NCBI GenBank assembly: GCA_964393335.1
Contig: CAYMTN010000074.1
Location: 1-21,710, forward strand
Reading direction: 5' to 3'
DNA from: CAYMTN01 sp964393335
GTDB lineage: Bacteria; Chloroflexota; Anaerolineae; Aggregatilineales; Aggregatilineaceae
Length of the DNA stretch: 21,710 nucleotides
Shown piece by piece: positions 7,513 through 14,919 of the stretch (positions are counted from its first letter, which is position 1; the number at the start of each line of letters is the position of its first letter). Below the pieces are notes generated by a model that ran no database searches, was not told the DNA's origin, and saw only the letters and a list, made by a program, of their open reading frames with translations. Position numbers and translations under genes: made by a program.

Positions 7513-9255
7513 TCACTCGTCCCCCGCCCCGCCGACCGCCAGCATGTACAGCCCGTAATCGGTCGGGTCCACGTACACGATCCGCGTGCCATCCGGCGAG
7601 ACACTCCAATCGCCATTCGCCACGCGGATCGGCAGATCGGCAGGATCGGTCAGCCAGCGATGGGTGCCCGTCTCCGCATCCACGAGGCCGAGCGCGTGCG
7701 TGTCCTGCGCGGCGTCGAAACTCAGCATGAACAGCGTGTGATCGTCGCGCCATTCGTACGCGCCAAACGCGTCGATCGGGCGCGGCGTCGAGCCAATCGC
7801 AGTGGTCTGGACGTACATTCCACTCGCGGCGGGGTCCGCCTGAAACGGCAGGAAAAACGCGATCATGCCGCCGCCGGGCGCAACCTTCAACCCGTGCAAA
7901 AACGGGTAGATGCCGAGCAGTTCGGGCTGCATCCGCGGATCGTCCACGTCGAGGATGTACAACTGTGATTCGGCGGTATACGGCGGTCGTTTGACGATCA
8001 ACAGGCGGTACGCATCCAGCCACAGGCTGTAACCGCCGGCCTGCGTGTAGACCTGGCGGCGCTGCATGCCGTCCAGATTGCTGATCCACATCGCCACGCC
8101 GGGCAGCGACGAGCCGGGCATGAACTCGCCATACACCACTTCCCACAACAGACGCGATCCGTCCGGTGACACGGCGGGATAGTTGCCGTTGGTGAATACG
8201 TCCCACGATTCGCCCGTGAGGCGGCGCTCAATGCGCATCGTGCCCCCGCCGATATATTGCACCGAGACAGTGCCCTGCGGCGACAGCAGCAGCGGCGGCG
8301 CGGGCTGCACGTAGCGGCGCGGCGATCCATCCAGCGGCTGGCGGAAGACGCCCGCTGCCTGCTCCGGCACGGCGTCGATCAGGTACACGCCGTCGAGGTC
8401 GCGCGGGTCCCACCACGCGTTGAGATTCCATTGATCGAGCGCTACCGCCGTGCGGGTGACCTCGACGTTATCCGGCAGCGAGTCCAGGTGGCGCGCGATG
8501 GGTGAATTGACCGGCGCGCGCAGTTCGATCTTGGGCGGCCAGGGATGGGCATAGTTGTTCAACAGGTTCGTGCTGAAGTGAATATCCGGCTGGTCGTCCA
8601 GCTTCATCCAGCGATACGGCGTGTCCAGGTCCTGCTGGAAAACATTGCTGGATGGCCCGATGCTGGCGATCATGTGCCAGTTCACGTCAAAAAACGGGAT
8701 CGGGTTCAGCGCGACTTGATAGCCCTCTTCGCGGATTTCCAGGTGCAGGTGCGGGCGCGACCCGCACGATCCATCCGGGTCGCCGCTCAGGCCGATCTGC
8801 TCGCCGCGCTGCACGGTCTGGCCGCGCGTCAGCAGCGGCTGGTGTAACAAATGCCCGTAGAGGGACGCGTAACCCGTGCCCGGATGGTCTAACACCAGGT
8901 TATGCGGCCCCGCGCCAAAGCCTTCCGCGTCCACGTAGGCGACTACCCCGTCGGCAATCGCCAGCACGGGCGTGCCGCACGCCGCTTCAAAATCCACCCC
9001 GAAATGCAGGCCCTGGCCAAATTCGTACCACACGTCGCCATAGTTGAACGCCGCCGTCGTATTGCCATAATGCTGCTCGTACAACCACGTAGTCGGCCCC
9101 GGTGGATCGGCAAACGGCAGCGAAAACGGCGGCCCATCGACTGCCGCGCCCGCCACCAGCAGCGGGGCGGCGTGCGGCACGCTCAATCCCAAACATACCA
9201 TGCTGCCCAAAATGATCCACGCGGCGCGGCGTGCCCCTTTGTTTCCACTACGCAT
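7513..9255 (-). CDS. Secreted M23 metallopeptidase fused to a TolB/WD40-like propeller
   Basis: The protein is a predicted exported zinc endopeptidase, a family that cuts peptidoglycan cross-links or other Gly-rich peptides. From the ATG at 9255 it has 580 residues: a signal peptide (MRSGNKGARRAAW, hydrophobic core, ending near 40), then the LytM domain at about 60-185. Zinc ligands are intact: H84 and D88 (HFGVD) and the HxH pair at H169 and H171 (PHLHLEI), with YGH before them. Residues 290-580 form a beta-propeller-like region with TolB/DPP-IV-type repeats (SPDGSRLLWE, WISNLDG, SPDGTRIVYV). The frame stays open up to 9363, but that longer start lies against a terminator hairpin, so I prefer 9255. 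A TTG one codon upstream is also possible, with AGGAG about 10 bases before it. The neighbour's 3' end converges at 7324. Confidence 0.88.
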   Translation of the reverse strand: MRSGNKGARRAAWIILGSMVCLGLSVPHAAPLLVAGAAVDGPPFSLPFADPPGPTTWLYEQHYGNTTAAFNYGDVWYEFGQGLHFGVDFEAACGTPVLAIADGVVAYVDAEGFGAGPHNLVLDHPGTGYASLYGHLLHQPLLTRGQTVQRGEQIGLSGDPDGSCGSRPHLHLEIREEGYQVALNPIPFFDVNWHMIASIGPSSNVFQQDLDTPYRWMKLDDQPDIHFSTNLLNNYAHPWPPKIELRAPVNSPIARHLDSLPDNVEVTRTAVALDQWNLNAWWDPRDLDGVYLIDAVPEQAAGVFRQPLDGSPRRYVQPAPPLLLSPQGTVSVQYIGGGTMRIERRLTGESWDVFTNGNYPAVSPDGSRLLWEVVYGEFMPGSSLPGVAMWISNLDGMQRRQVYTQAGGYSLWLDAYRLLIVKRPPYTAESQLYILDVDDPRMQPELLGIYPFLHGLKVAPGGGMIAFFLPFQADPAASGMYVQTTAIGSTPRPIDAFGAYEWRDDHTLFMLSFDAAQDTHALGLVDAETGTHRWLTDPADLPIRVANGDWSVSPDGTRIVYVDPTDYGLYMLAVGGAGDE

Positions 9256-9363
9256 CAATTGTCTCACGCTCCTGCACCACTCGACGGTCACCAAAAGCAT
9301 AATCGTTTCGCGCTCAATCGGCCAGTAGGGCGGATTTCCACGCTGCCGCGCCGCCCGCCACAT

Positions 9364-9398
9364 AAAACGCCCGCGTGATCGTCGTGATCACGCGGGCG
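9364..9398 (-). terminator. Strong intrinsic terminator of the cNMP-AAA operon
   Basis: CGCCCGCGTGATC (9368-9380) and GATCACGCGGGCG (9386-9398) form a perfect 13-bp stem with a 5-base loop. On the minus strand TTTT follows (9367-9364). It lies 25 bases past the AAA ATPase stop and separates that operon from the M23 gene. Confidence 0.88.
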
Positions 9399-9422
9399 TC
9401 CAGCGACCAGCCGGTGGTCGAA

Positions 9423-10814
9423 CTAGCGGCTGTGGGATGGCAGGGGCATCAGGTAGCCGCTCTCGTTTGGTTCGACAAAGTAGCTCATACAGGCGGCGTC
9501 GATGGCGTCAGGCGTCAGGCGCGGGGGCAGGCCCTCATAATCCGCCATTGCCACGATGATTTTCAGCAGGTCGCGCGGGTGAACTGCCTGCATCGGGCGT
9601 CCCGGATCCCGGTACCAGTTTTGCAGCAGGTGCAGGAATCCATCTTTTTCCAGGGGGATGCCATACTGCTGCGCCATCGTGGCGAAAATCTGGAAAAACA
9701 TGCGCTCGTCCGGGCTTTCGACCTGGACTTTCATCTGAATCCGGCGCAAAAACGCGTCGTCCACCAATTGGTGCGGGTCCAGGTTGGTGCTGAAGATGAT
9801 CAACTGCCGGAATGGTACCTGGAGCGTTTGCCCGGTTTGCAGCCGCAAAAAGTCATACCCCGCGTCGAGCGGCACGATCCAGCGGTTGAGCAGCTCGGAG
9901 GGCGGCATCACCTGCCGCCCGAAATCGTCGATCAGGAACATGCCGCCGTTGGCCTTGAGCTGGAGCGGCGCTTCATAAAACTTGGCGATGTGGTCGAAGC
10001 GCAGGTCAAGCGCGTCCATCGTCAGCTCGCCGCCGACGATCACCGCCGGTCGCATGAAAAAGCCCCAGCGGCGGTCTACCACCGCGTCCGGATCGGCCCG
10101 CAGGCTTCGAAGCTGGTCTTTGTCGAGCGGCACCTCGCGGAAGATCAGCGGATCGTAGATGCTGACGACGTAACCGCCGATGGTGATCGCATACGGCACC
10201 CAGATCGGGCTGGCTCCCGAAATCAACCCGGCGACGGCCTGGGCCACCGTCGTTTTGCCATTGCCGGGCGGGCCGTAGAGAAAAATCGAGGAACCGGCGT
10301 TGATCGCCGGGCCGATGCGCCGGTGAAACCCATCGGCCAGCACCAGGTGCGACAGCGATTCCTGCACCAGCCGGGGGCTGATCCGCAGGTTACGCGCCGT
10401 CTGCTGTAAGATCATCTCGTTGTACTTCTCAATCGGCACGGGGGCCGGACCGATGTACTGGCCGCGCTCGAACGAATCCCGCGCGCGTAAATTTCCGGCG
10501 TCGGTCAGGTTGTACGTGTACGTGAAGCGGCCCATGCCGCCCGCGCTGGCGACTTCGACCAGTTGGTCGTACTGCATACGTTCGAGCAGCCCGTCCAACA
10601 CTTTGAGTTCGAGCCGGATCACGTCGGCAAAACGCCGCAGACTGACGTGTCCCTCGTTGAACAGGATGCGCATGATCAGGTCGGTGACGATGCCGACCGG
10701 GATATCCAGGTCTTCCGGCTCATCCGGGGCGCGCAGCAGACTCCGGATCGCGTCGAACTGCTCGTCGGTGATGACGTCCGTTTCCTGGGTAGAACGTTCG
10801 AGGTTATCGGTCAT
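9423..10814 (-). CDS. AAA ATPase with N-terminal winged-helix-like region
   Basis: The protein is 463 residues from the ATG at 10814. This start lies one base beyond the stop of the preceding gene, with AAGGCAGG just upstream; a longer in-frame start at 10841 would overlap that gene. Residues 25-125 are helical with a probable winged-helix fold (DEQFDAIRSLL, HVSLRRFADVIRLELKVLDGLLERMQYDQLVEV). Residues 155-440 are an AAA module. Walker A is GPPGNGKT (181-188, K187), Walker B is FLIDD (293-297), sensor 1 is FSTN (341-344), and paired arginines (358-359, FLRRIQ) may form the finger. It has no signal peptide, so it should act in the cytoplasm, remodelling a protein partner or complex. I do not recognise the subfamily well enough for a symbol. 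It is translationally linked to the cyclic-nucleotide-binding gene, and a terminator follows at 9364-9398. Confidence 0.85.
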   Translation of the reverse strand: MTDNLERSTQETDVITDEQFDAIRSLLRAPDEPEDLDIPVGIVTDLIMRILFNEGHVSLRRFADVIRLELKVLDGLLERMQYDQLVEVASAGGMGRFTYTYNLTDAGNLRARDSFERGQYIGPAPVPIEKYNEMILQQTARNLRISPRLVQESLSHLVLADGFHRRIGPAINAGSSIFLYGPPGNGKTTVAQAVAGLISGASPIWVPYAITIGGYVVSIYDPLIFREVPLDKDQLRSLRADPDAVVDRRWGFFMRPAVIVGGELTMDALDLRFDHIAKFYEAPLQLKANGGMFLIDDFGRQVMPPSELLNRWIVPLDAGYDFLRLQTGQTLQVPFRQLIIFSTNLDPHQLVDDAFLRRIQMKVQVESPDERMFFQIFATMAQQYGIPLEKDGFLHLLQNWYRDPGRPMQAVHPRDLLKIIVAMADYEGLPPRLTPDAIDAACMSYFVEPNESGYLMPLPSHSR

Positions 10815-10815
10815 G

Positions 10816-11283
10816 CTAACCTGCCTTCCGCTGCTTTCCAAACCAGGGACCCCCGCGCATCCACTGATCGGCCAGTGTTTGGGCCAGCGTCTTGTACATT
10901 TTTAAGATCAATTCCGGCTTTTCGCGTTCGAGTTTTTCCAGCACGTCGGGCGTGATCTTCAACAGGCGCACGGCCAGCCCTGCTGCGACGGTCGCGTTAC
11001 GCGGCTGGCCGACCAGCAGCCCGATCTCACCAAACGACTGGCCTTCCGTAACGATACTCAGCGTGCGCTCGTTGCCATTTTCGTCAACTGTGAAGACCAG
11101 GGCCATCCCTTCCAACACCAGATACATGCCATCCGGCGCATCACCTTCCATGAAGATCGTGGCCCGCGCCGGGTAGGTCACTTCTTCCGCGTAGCTGCGC
11201 AGGGTATCAAATGCCTCGCCTTCAAAGCCCCACGTCACCAACCAGTGCTCCGGTTGATCGAGCGGCATGCTATCAAGGAACAT
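10816..11283 (-). CDS. Stand-alone cyclic-nucleotide-binding (Crp-type effector) domain protein
   Basis: The protein of 155 residues is almost entirely one cNMP-binding domain (about 20-118), followed by a C-terminal helix. The phosphate-binding cassette reads FGEIGLLVGQPRNATVAA (84-101): it keeps the Glu (86) and the Arg (95) that contact the ribose and phosphate, with Asn in place of the Thr/Ser that helps select cAMP or cGMP. There is no helix-turn-helix, so it is not a transcription factor of the Crp/Fnr type; it more likely senses a nucleotide and acts on a partner. The gene directly precedes the AAA ATPase with one base between stop and start, which makes that ATPase the obvious candidate. 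Start: ATG at 11283 with GAGGAGG about 7 bases upstream. Confidence 0.88.
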   Translation of the reverse strand: MFLDSMPLDQPEHWLVTWGFEGEAFDTLRSYAEEVTYPARATIFMEGDAPDGMYLVLEGMALVFTVDENGNERTLSIVTEGQSFGEIGLLVGQPRNATVAAGLAVRLLKITPDVLEKLEREKPELILKMYKTLAQTLADQWMRGGPWFGKQRKAG

Positions 11284-11396
11284 GATTATACCTCCTCATC
11301 GTTGGGGCATATACAGACTTTGGTCCTACCAACCTGCCTGAAACCTGCCTCGCGGATGTTCCTGACCAGCGATCAGATAAGTTCTATTCCATTATA
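11284..11396 (-). promoter_or_regulatory. Promoter and leader of the cNMP-AAA operon
   Basis: A perfect TATAAT -10 element lies at 11396-11391 on the minus strand; I see no convincing -35. The implied leader is about 100 bases long. It contains AGGCAGGTT twice (11350-11342 and 11339-11331), so the copies are 11 bases apart, one helical turn. The same nine bases occur again at 10826-10818, at the ribosome binding site of the AAA gene. Confidence 0.5.
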
Positions 11397-11444
11397 CAAA
11401 GGAAGTGGTTCCGCCGCTTGATAGCGCGGGTCAGGTAGCGCGTG

Positions 11445-12326
11445 TCAATCGCCGCGCACGTCCTCGAAGTCTTCCAGGCGATAGTCGAAGCCGGTGCAGC
11501 CCGCACCCTGAAGATAGGCGAACAGGGCGGGCAGCCCCAGCGCGACGTAGGCCAGCGCCACGAACGTCAGATCGAGCTGTCGCCCCTGCACGGCGACATC
11601 GCCGTAGGCGGCAGACAGCGGAAGCGGCGGTTGGTAGACCGCCTCGGAAAACTGCTCCAGCAGCGATGCATCCATCTGAAACAGGCCGTTTGTCGATCCA
11701 AACGTCCTCAGCGTGTCCGGGTCCAACTCGACACCGCGCCCGGCGGCTAACTGCTGGATCAGCTCCGCCTGGATGCGCGCGGTCAGCACGTTGAGTTCCC
11801 GCCTGACCGGTGACTGCGGATCGGGCGGCTGCGCCGGGTTCCGCATGGATTCCGCAAGCATTCGCCCCATCAGCGCGCGCACCTCCGGGTGTTCGAAGGT
11901 TTGCCGCGTGGCATCGCCGATGATCAGCATCGTGGCCTGGATGCGGCTATCCCGCGCCCGGTCGGCAGCGTCGTCCGCCGGGTCCCAGGGCGGGCGGACG
12001 CGCACATAATACGGCGTGTTGAAATAGGCCCGCAGCGTATCGGCCAGCGTGCGGGCTGCCGCCGCGTCCGGTGTCTGGCACGTCAAAAACAGCACGACCG
12101 CCTGTTCATTTTCCGAATTTTCGATCAACACGTGCGGCGTCAGCGGGGCCAGCGCAGCGGACAGCGCGTTTACACGGTCCTCGCCGGGCGTGTCGCTGAG
12201 CAAAAACAGCAGGCGCTCGCAGCGGCGCGGGTGCAGGTCCGCTAACGCAGCTTCCGCCGCAGCGGCGGCGGATTCGTCGGGAAATATGCCTATTACGGTG
12301 GCGGCAGGAACAGGCTGATCGACCAT
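11445..12326 (-). CDS. Unrecognised 293-residue protein
   Basis: I do not recognise the family. Residues 8-110 look like a small alpha/beta domain: VIGIFPDESAAAAAEAALADL resembles the start of ferredoxin-like folds found in some stress proteins, followed by CERLLFLLSD and QAVVLFLTCQT. Residues 115-200 are helical and charged. Residues 240-293 end in a fairly hydrophobic stretch (DLTFVALAYVALGLPALFAYLQ) that might be one membrane helix or a buried core helix, then an acidic tail. No signal peptide is seen. The ATG at 12326 has GGGAGG about 5 bases upstream, and a fair promoter (TTGCGC, 18 bases, TAAAAT) lies at 12464-12435. The gene stands alone, between the cNMP operon and a divergent membrane protein gene. 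Coding status is well supported; function is not. Confidence 0.8.
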   Translation of the reverse strand: MVDQPVPAATVIGIFPDESAAAAAEAALADLHPRRCERLLFLLSDTPGEDRVNALSAALAPLTPHVLIENSENEQAVVLFLTCQTPDAAAARTLADTLRAYFNTPYYVRVRPPWDPADDAADRARDSRIQATMLIIGDATRQTFEHPEVRALMGRMLAESMRNPAQPPDPQSPVRRELNVLTARIQAELIQQLAAGRGVELDPDTLRTFGSTNGLFQMDASLLEQFSEAVYQPPLPLSAAYGDVAVQGRQLDLTFVALAYVALGLPALFAYLQGAGCTGFDYRLEDFEDVRGD

Positions 12327-12434
12327 GTGGACCTCCCAAAAGCAGCCATAAGCGGAAAAAAAGCGATCAGCGAAAAGCCAGAGCGTAAAATCCGGCCACG
12401 TGCGGTATGGCTGCGATTAGTACGCATGTTCTGA

Positions 12435-12464
12435 ATTTTACACGCTCCGGGGAAAACGGCGCAA
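12435..12464 (-). promoter_or_regulatory. Predicted promoter for the 293-residue protein
   Basis: On the minus strand TTGCGC (12464-12459), an 18-base spacer and TAAAAT (12440-12435) precede the start at 12326 by about 109 bases. Confidence 0.45.
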
Positions 12465-12492
12465 GCGGCTATCGCGGCACAGGCACCCGCCC

Positions 12493-12560
12493 TATAATCA
12501 GGCGCAGGCGAACCGGCGACCCTGGCTGGCCGCTGGGAGCCGGGCGCAGGCGAACCGGCG
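12493..12560 (+). promoter_or_regulatory. TATAAT element and 18-bp direct repeats ahead of the membrane protein gene
   Basis: TATAAT at 12493-12498 is a good -10 element, but the -35 position (near 12470) is poor. Just downstream GGCGCAGGCGAACCGGCG occurs twice, at 12501-12518 and 12543-12560, a 42-base period. If the -10 is used, both copies lie in the leader RNA. The second copy overlaps a small hairpin, CGAACC-GGC-GGTTCG (12551-12565). Confidence 0.55.
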
Positions 12561-12611
12561 GTTCGTCAGCAGCGCCCCTACTGATCGCTGTTCTACAAAG
12601 GAGACATCGTC

Positions 12612-13154
12612 GTGATCAATGCGGCCTATCATCGGCTGGCGCGAGTCTGGATCGTCGCGCTGGCGGGCAACCTGGTGATCATCCTGTTCATCGCGTTCGC
12701 GCTGCTGTCCAGCGAGATACCGGACAACGCCCCCAGCGTGGACCGGCTGCAACTCGCGTTTTCCAAAGACCGCTTTCAGGACGTGATCACACAGTGGGGA
12801 CCGGACGCCGTCAGCCAGTACCGGGATTCGCTGTGGCTCGATTTTGTCTTCCCGTTGGTCTACGCCGTGTTTCTGGCAAGCGCCGTCGCCGTGCTGACAA
12901 TCCACCAGCCGGGCGCGCCGCTGCCGCTGCACCGCTTCTGGTTTGTTGCGCCCTGCGCGGCTGTGCCATTTGATTACGCCGAAAACATCCTGCACCTGAT
13001 CATTCTGCGCGACACGGATCACCTGTCCGCGCCGCTGATCCTGCTGGCCTCGCTGGCAGCGGCGATCAAATGGACGCTGCTGGCGCTTGTGCTGCTGGCG
13101 GTGGTCTATTTTTTCATGCGGCGCGCCCTGCGCCGCGCGCCCCAACCGGCGTGA
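12612..13154 (+). CDS. Small integral membrane protein, function unknown
   Basis: The protein of 180 residues has four likely membrane helices: about 12-34, 74-97, 107-132 and 139-168. An extracytoplasmic-type loop (35-72) contains charged and amphipathic sequence (DRLQLAFSKDRFQDVITQWGPDAVSQYRDS). The WLDFVFPLVYAVFLA stretch and the PFDYAENILHLIIL segment, with Asp, Glu and Asn inside a hydrophobic helix, are the most distinctive features. The C-terminus is a basic tail (RRALRRAP). I cannot name a family with confidence. The start is a GTG at 12612 with AGGAG about 9 bases upstream. It converges on the hydrolase gene, with only 23 bases between the stops. Confidence 0.8.
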   Translation: MINAAYHRLARVWIVALAGNLVIILFIAFALLSSEIPDNAPSVDRLQLAFSKDRFQDVITQWGPDAVSQYRDSLWLDFVFPLVYAVFLASAVAVLTIHQPGAPLPLHRFWFVAPCAAVPFDYAENILHLIILRDTDHLSAPLILLASLAAAIKWTLLALVLLAVVYFFMRRALRRAPQPA

Positions 13155-13177
13155 GGGCGTTCACGCAGCGAGCGCGG

Positions 13178-14218
13178 TCACTGCGCCTGCTGCCGGGCGA
13201 GAAACCACGTCGAAACGTCCGTGATCGCCTGTTCGTGCGCCGCATACGACCGGTCTACGCCGTCGCCGCCCAGGTAGATTCCGAACCAGGCCAGCGCGTC
13301 GGGATAACCGCCCGTGTAATTTGAAAGGGAATGGTCACCGCCGGGAAACGTGATCACCTGCACCGTTTTGCCCGCCTGCCGCAGCAGGTCGGCCAACGTG
13401 AGCGTTTCCTGGATCGAGATTTCGGTGTCGGCTTCGCCGTGCAGCAGCAGCAGCGGCGCGTCGATCAGGTCCGGCCAATATGTCGCGGAACGCGCCTCGT
13501 AGAGCGGCGGAGCCTGCGCCGGGGTCGCGCCAACCAGCGGCAACCAGAGCACGCCCGCCAGGTCGCCGCGCTGCCGGTCCCACATGAACAGGTCCGCCAG
13601 CCCGCCGACCGTCACGGCGGCTTTGATCGCGTGCTGGCCGGAGAGCGTATCGGTTTTGAGTGCGAGATACGTCATCATGCCGCCGCGCGATCCGCCGCTC
13701 ATGCCGATGCGGTTGGGATCGACTTCCGGCATGTGTTGCAGCAGCGCGATCAGGTTGGTCACGTCGTGCACGTCGTCGCCGCCGAAATCCTCCTGCCCTT
13801 CCCCGCCGCCGTTGCCGCGATACTGGGACGCCACCGCCACGTAACCCGCTTCGACGTAGGGCACGATCTCGATCCCGGTCAGCGCGCCCACGTCATCGAA
13901 CCCGCCCCGGTTGTGAATGATTGCGGGGAACGGTCCCGGCCCTGCCGGAAGGCCCAGGTAACCCGCCACGCGGAGTCCGTCGCTCCAATACGTGATGGCA
14001 TAATAGGCGCTGCGCGGCGTGCTGAGGATCAGGGTTTTGCTGTCGAGCGTGCCATCCTGCGGCTGTACGGGAGTCGGCGTCGGGACCGGCGTCGCACTCT
14101 GCGCCGCATCCTGCGCCGTATCCTGTGCAAACGACGACCGGGCAAGCCCGGCGATCAGCGCCAGGCCGCACAGGGCCAGACCGAGCGCGGCGCGGGATAC
14201 TGGTGAGCGGCGAATCAT
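13178..14218 (-). CDS. Secreted alpha/beta hydrolase (dienelactone hydrolase / S9 peptidase-like)
   Basis: This is a predicted exported serine hydrolase. Residues 1-31 are a signal peptide (MIRRSPVSRAALGL, ending SSFAQ), followed by a low-complexity Ala/Thr/Pro linker to about 55. The catalytic domain covers 65-346. The nucleophile elbow is GMSGG with S174, a few residues after a DPNRI segment typical of S9-type and acetyl-esterase-type hydrolases. The acid is probably D264 (LLLHGEADTEIS) and the base H296 (FPGGDHSLSNY). An oxyanion-hole-like HNRGGFD lies at 102-108, and QYRGNGGGEG at 132-141 fits the S9-like group. The substrate could be an ester or peptide and cannot be read from sequence. 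A weak GGGGAA ribosome binding site precedes the ATG at 14218. The YbaK gene lies 60 bases upstream in the same direction. Confidence 0.9.
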   Translation of the reverse strand: MIRRSPVSRAALGLALCGLALIAGLARSSFAQDTAQDAAQSATPVPTPTPVQPQDGTLDSKTLILSTPRSAYYAITYWSDGLRVAGYLGLPAGPGPFPAIIHNRGGFDDVGALTGIEIVPYVEAGYVAVASQYRGNGGGEGQEDFGGDDVHDVTNLIALLQHMPEVDPNRIGMSGGSRGGMMTYLALKTDTLSGQHAIKAAVTVGGLADLFMWDRQRGDLAGVLWLPLVGATPAQAPPLYEARSATYWPDLIDAPLLLLHGEADTEISIQETLTLADLLRQAGKTVQVITFPGGDHSLSNYTGGYPDALAWFGIYLGGDGVDRSYAAHEQAITDVSTWFLARQQAQ

Positions 14219-14278
14219 GATGCTTCCCCTGGTGTCTGTGTGAACGATCTACGCCAGACTATAGCAGGACAGCCCGCC

Positions 14279-14761
14279 TCACGTCACCTGGACCACGCGC
14301 CCGCCGGTCATGCGTTCCAGGTCGGCGGGTGTCAGGCGGAACACGGCGCGCGGAGTCCCGGCGGCAGCCCAGATCACGTCAAACTGGCGCAAATCGGCGT
14401 CCACAAACGTCAGCAGCGGCTCGCTGTGGCCGATCGGGGGCACGCCGCCGATCACAAAACCGGTGCGCTCGCGCACGTAATCCGCGTCCGGCTTATCGAT
14501 CGGCTCGCCGCACAGGTCCGCGATGATGTGGGTATTCACGCGGTTGGTGCCGCTGGCGATCACCAACACGGGCTTGCCGCTGGTCCGCCCCTTGAAGACC
14601 AGCGACTTGGCGATCTGCGCGACGGTGCAGCCGATGGCGGCAGCCGCTTCGGCGGCGGTGCGCGTCGAATCCGGCAGCTCGACCACTTCGCAGGCTCCAA
14701 AACCGAGCGCGGCCAGCGCATCCTGCACTTTTTGAGCGCTGCTGCTGAGCGACTCTGTCAT
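14279..14761 (-). CDS. ybaK: YbaK/EbsC-family aminoacyl-tRNA deacylase-like protein
   Basis: This family trans-edits mischarged tRNAs, for example Cys-tRNA(Pro), in the cytoplasm. The single domain fills the 160 residues. Family marks are TAAEAAAAIGCTVAQIAKSLVFK, with the conserved Lys at 52, VLVIASGTNRVN, the glycine segment FVIGGVPPIGH (102-112) and WAAAGTPRAVFRL near the C-terminus. I chose the ATG at 14761 because AGGAGG lies 7 bases upstream. A TTG two codons earlier is only one base from it. Whether this member acts on Cys-tRNA(Pro) or on another mischarged tRNA cannot be told from sequence. The leader contains a hairpin at 14790-14813. Confidence 0.92.
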   Translation of the reverse strand: MTESLSSSAQKVQDALAALGFGACEVVELPDSTRTAAEAAAAIGCTVAQIAKSLVFKGRTSGKPVLVIASGTNRVNTHIIADLCGEPIDKPDADYVRERTGFVIGGVPPIGHSEPLLTFVDADLRQFDVIWAAAGTPRAVFRLTPADLERMTGGRVVQVT

Positions 14762-14789
14762 GATCAAACCTCCTGGTGTCCATGATGGC

Positions 14790-14820
14790 GCGGACGCTGC
14801 GAATGGCGTCCGCCCCTACC
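14790..14820 (-). repeat. Hairpin with GGTAGGGGCG motif upstream of ybaK
   Basis: GCGGACGC (14790-14797) pairs with GCGTCCGC (14806-14813) around an 8-base loop. On the minus strand it is preceded by GGTAGGGGCG (14820-14811), the same ten bases that start the hairpin at 7486-7511 on the plus strand. It may be a second small dispersed repeat. Confidence 0.5.
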
Positions 14821-14861
14821 ATAAACGCGATCCCGGCCCGAAGGCAAATTCCCCCAAACAG

Positions 14862-14892
14862 AAAAAATGCCGGGAGGCAGCCGCCGCCCGGC
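14862..14892 (-). terminator. Intrinsic terminator of the LysM lipoprotein gene
   Basis: GCCGGG (14869-14874) pairs with CCCGGC (14887-14892), and the stem can extend inward with GGC/GCC after one mismatch. On the minus strand TTTTTT (14867-14862) follows. It lies 28 bases past the stop at 14920. Confidence 0.8.
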
Positions 14893-14919
14893 CTGGCAAA
14901 AGGGGAGGAGCATCGGGCA

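Noticed and set aside
9375..10409. 344-codon plus-strand frame opposite the AAA ATPase
   Set aside because: Arg/His/Gln-rich composition and no domain, against intact Walker A and B motifs on the minus strand.
10816..11283. Crp/Fnr-type transcription factor
   Set aside because: Only the effector-binding domain is present; there is no room for, and no sign of, a helix-turn-helix.
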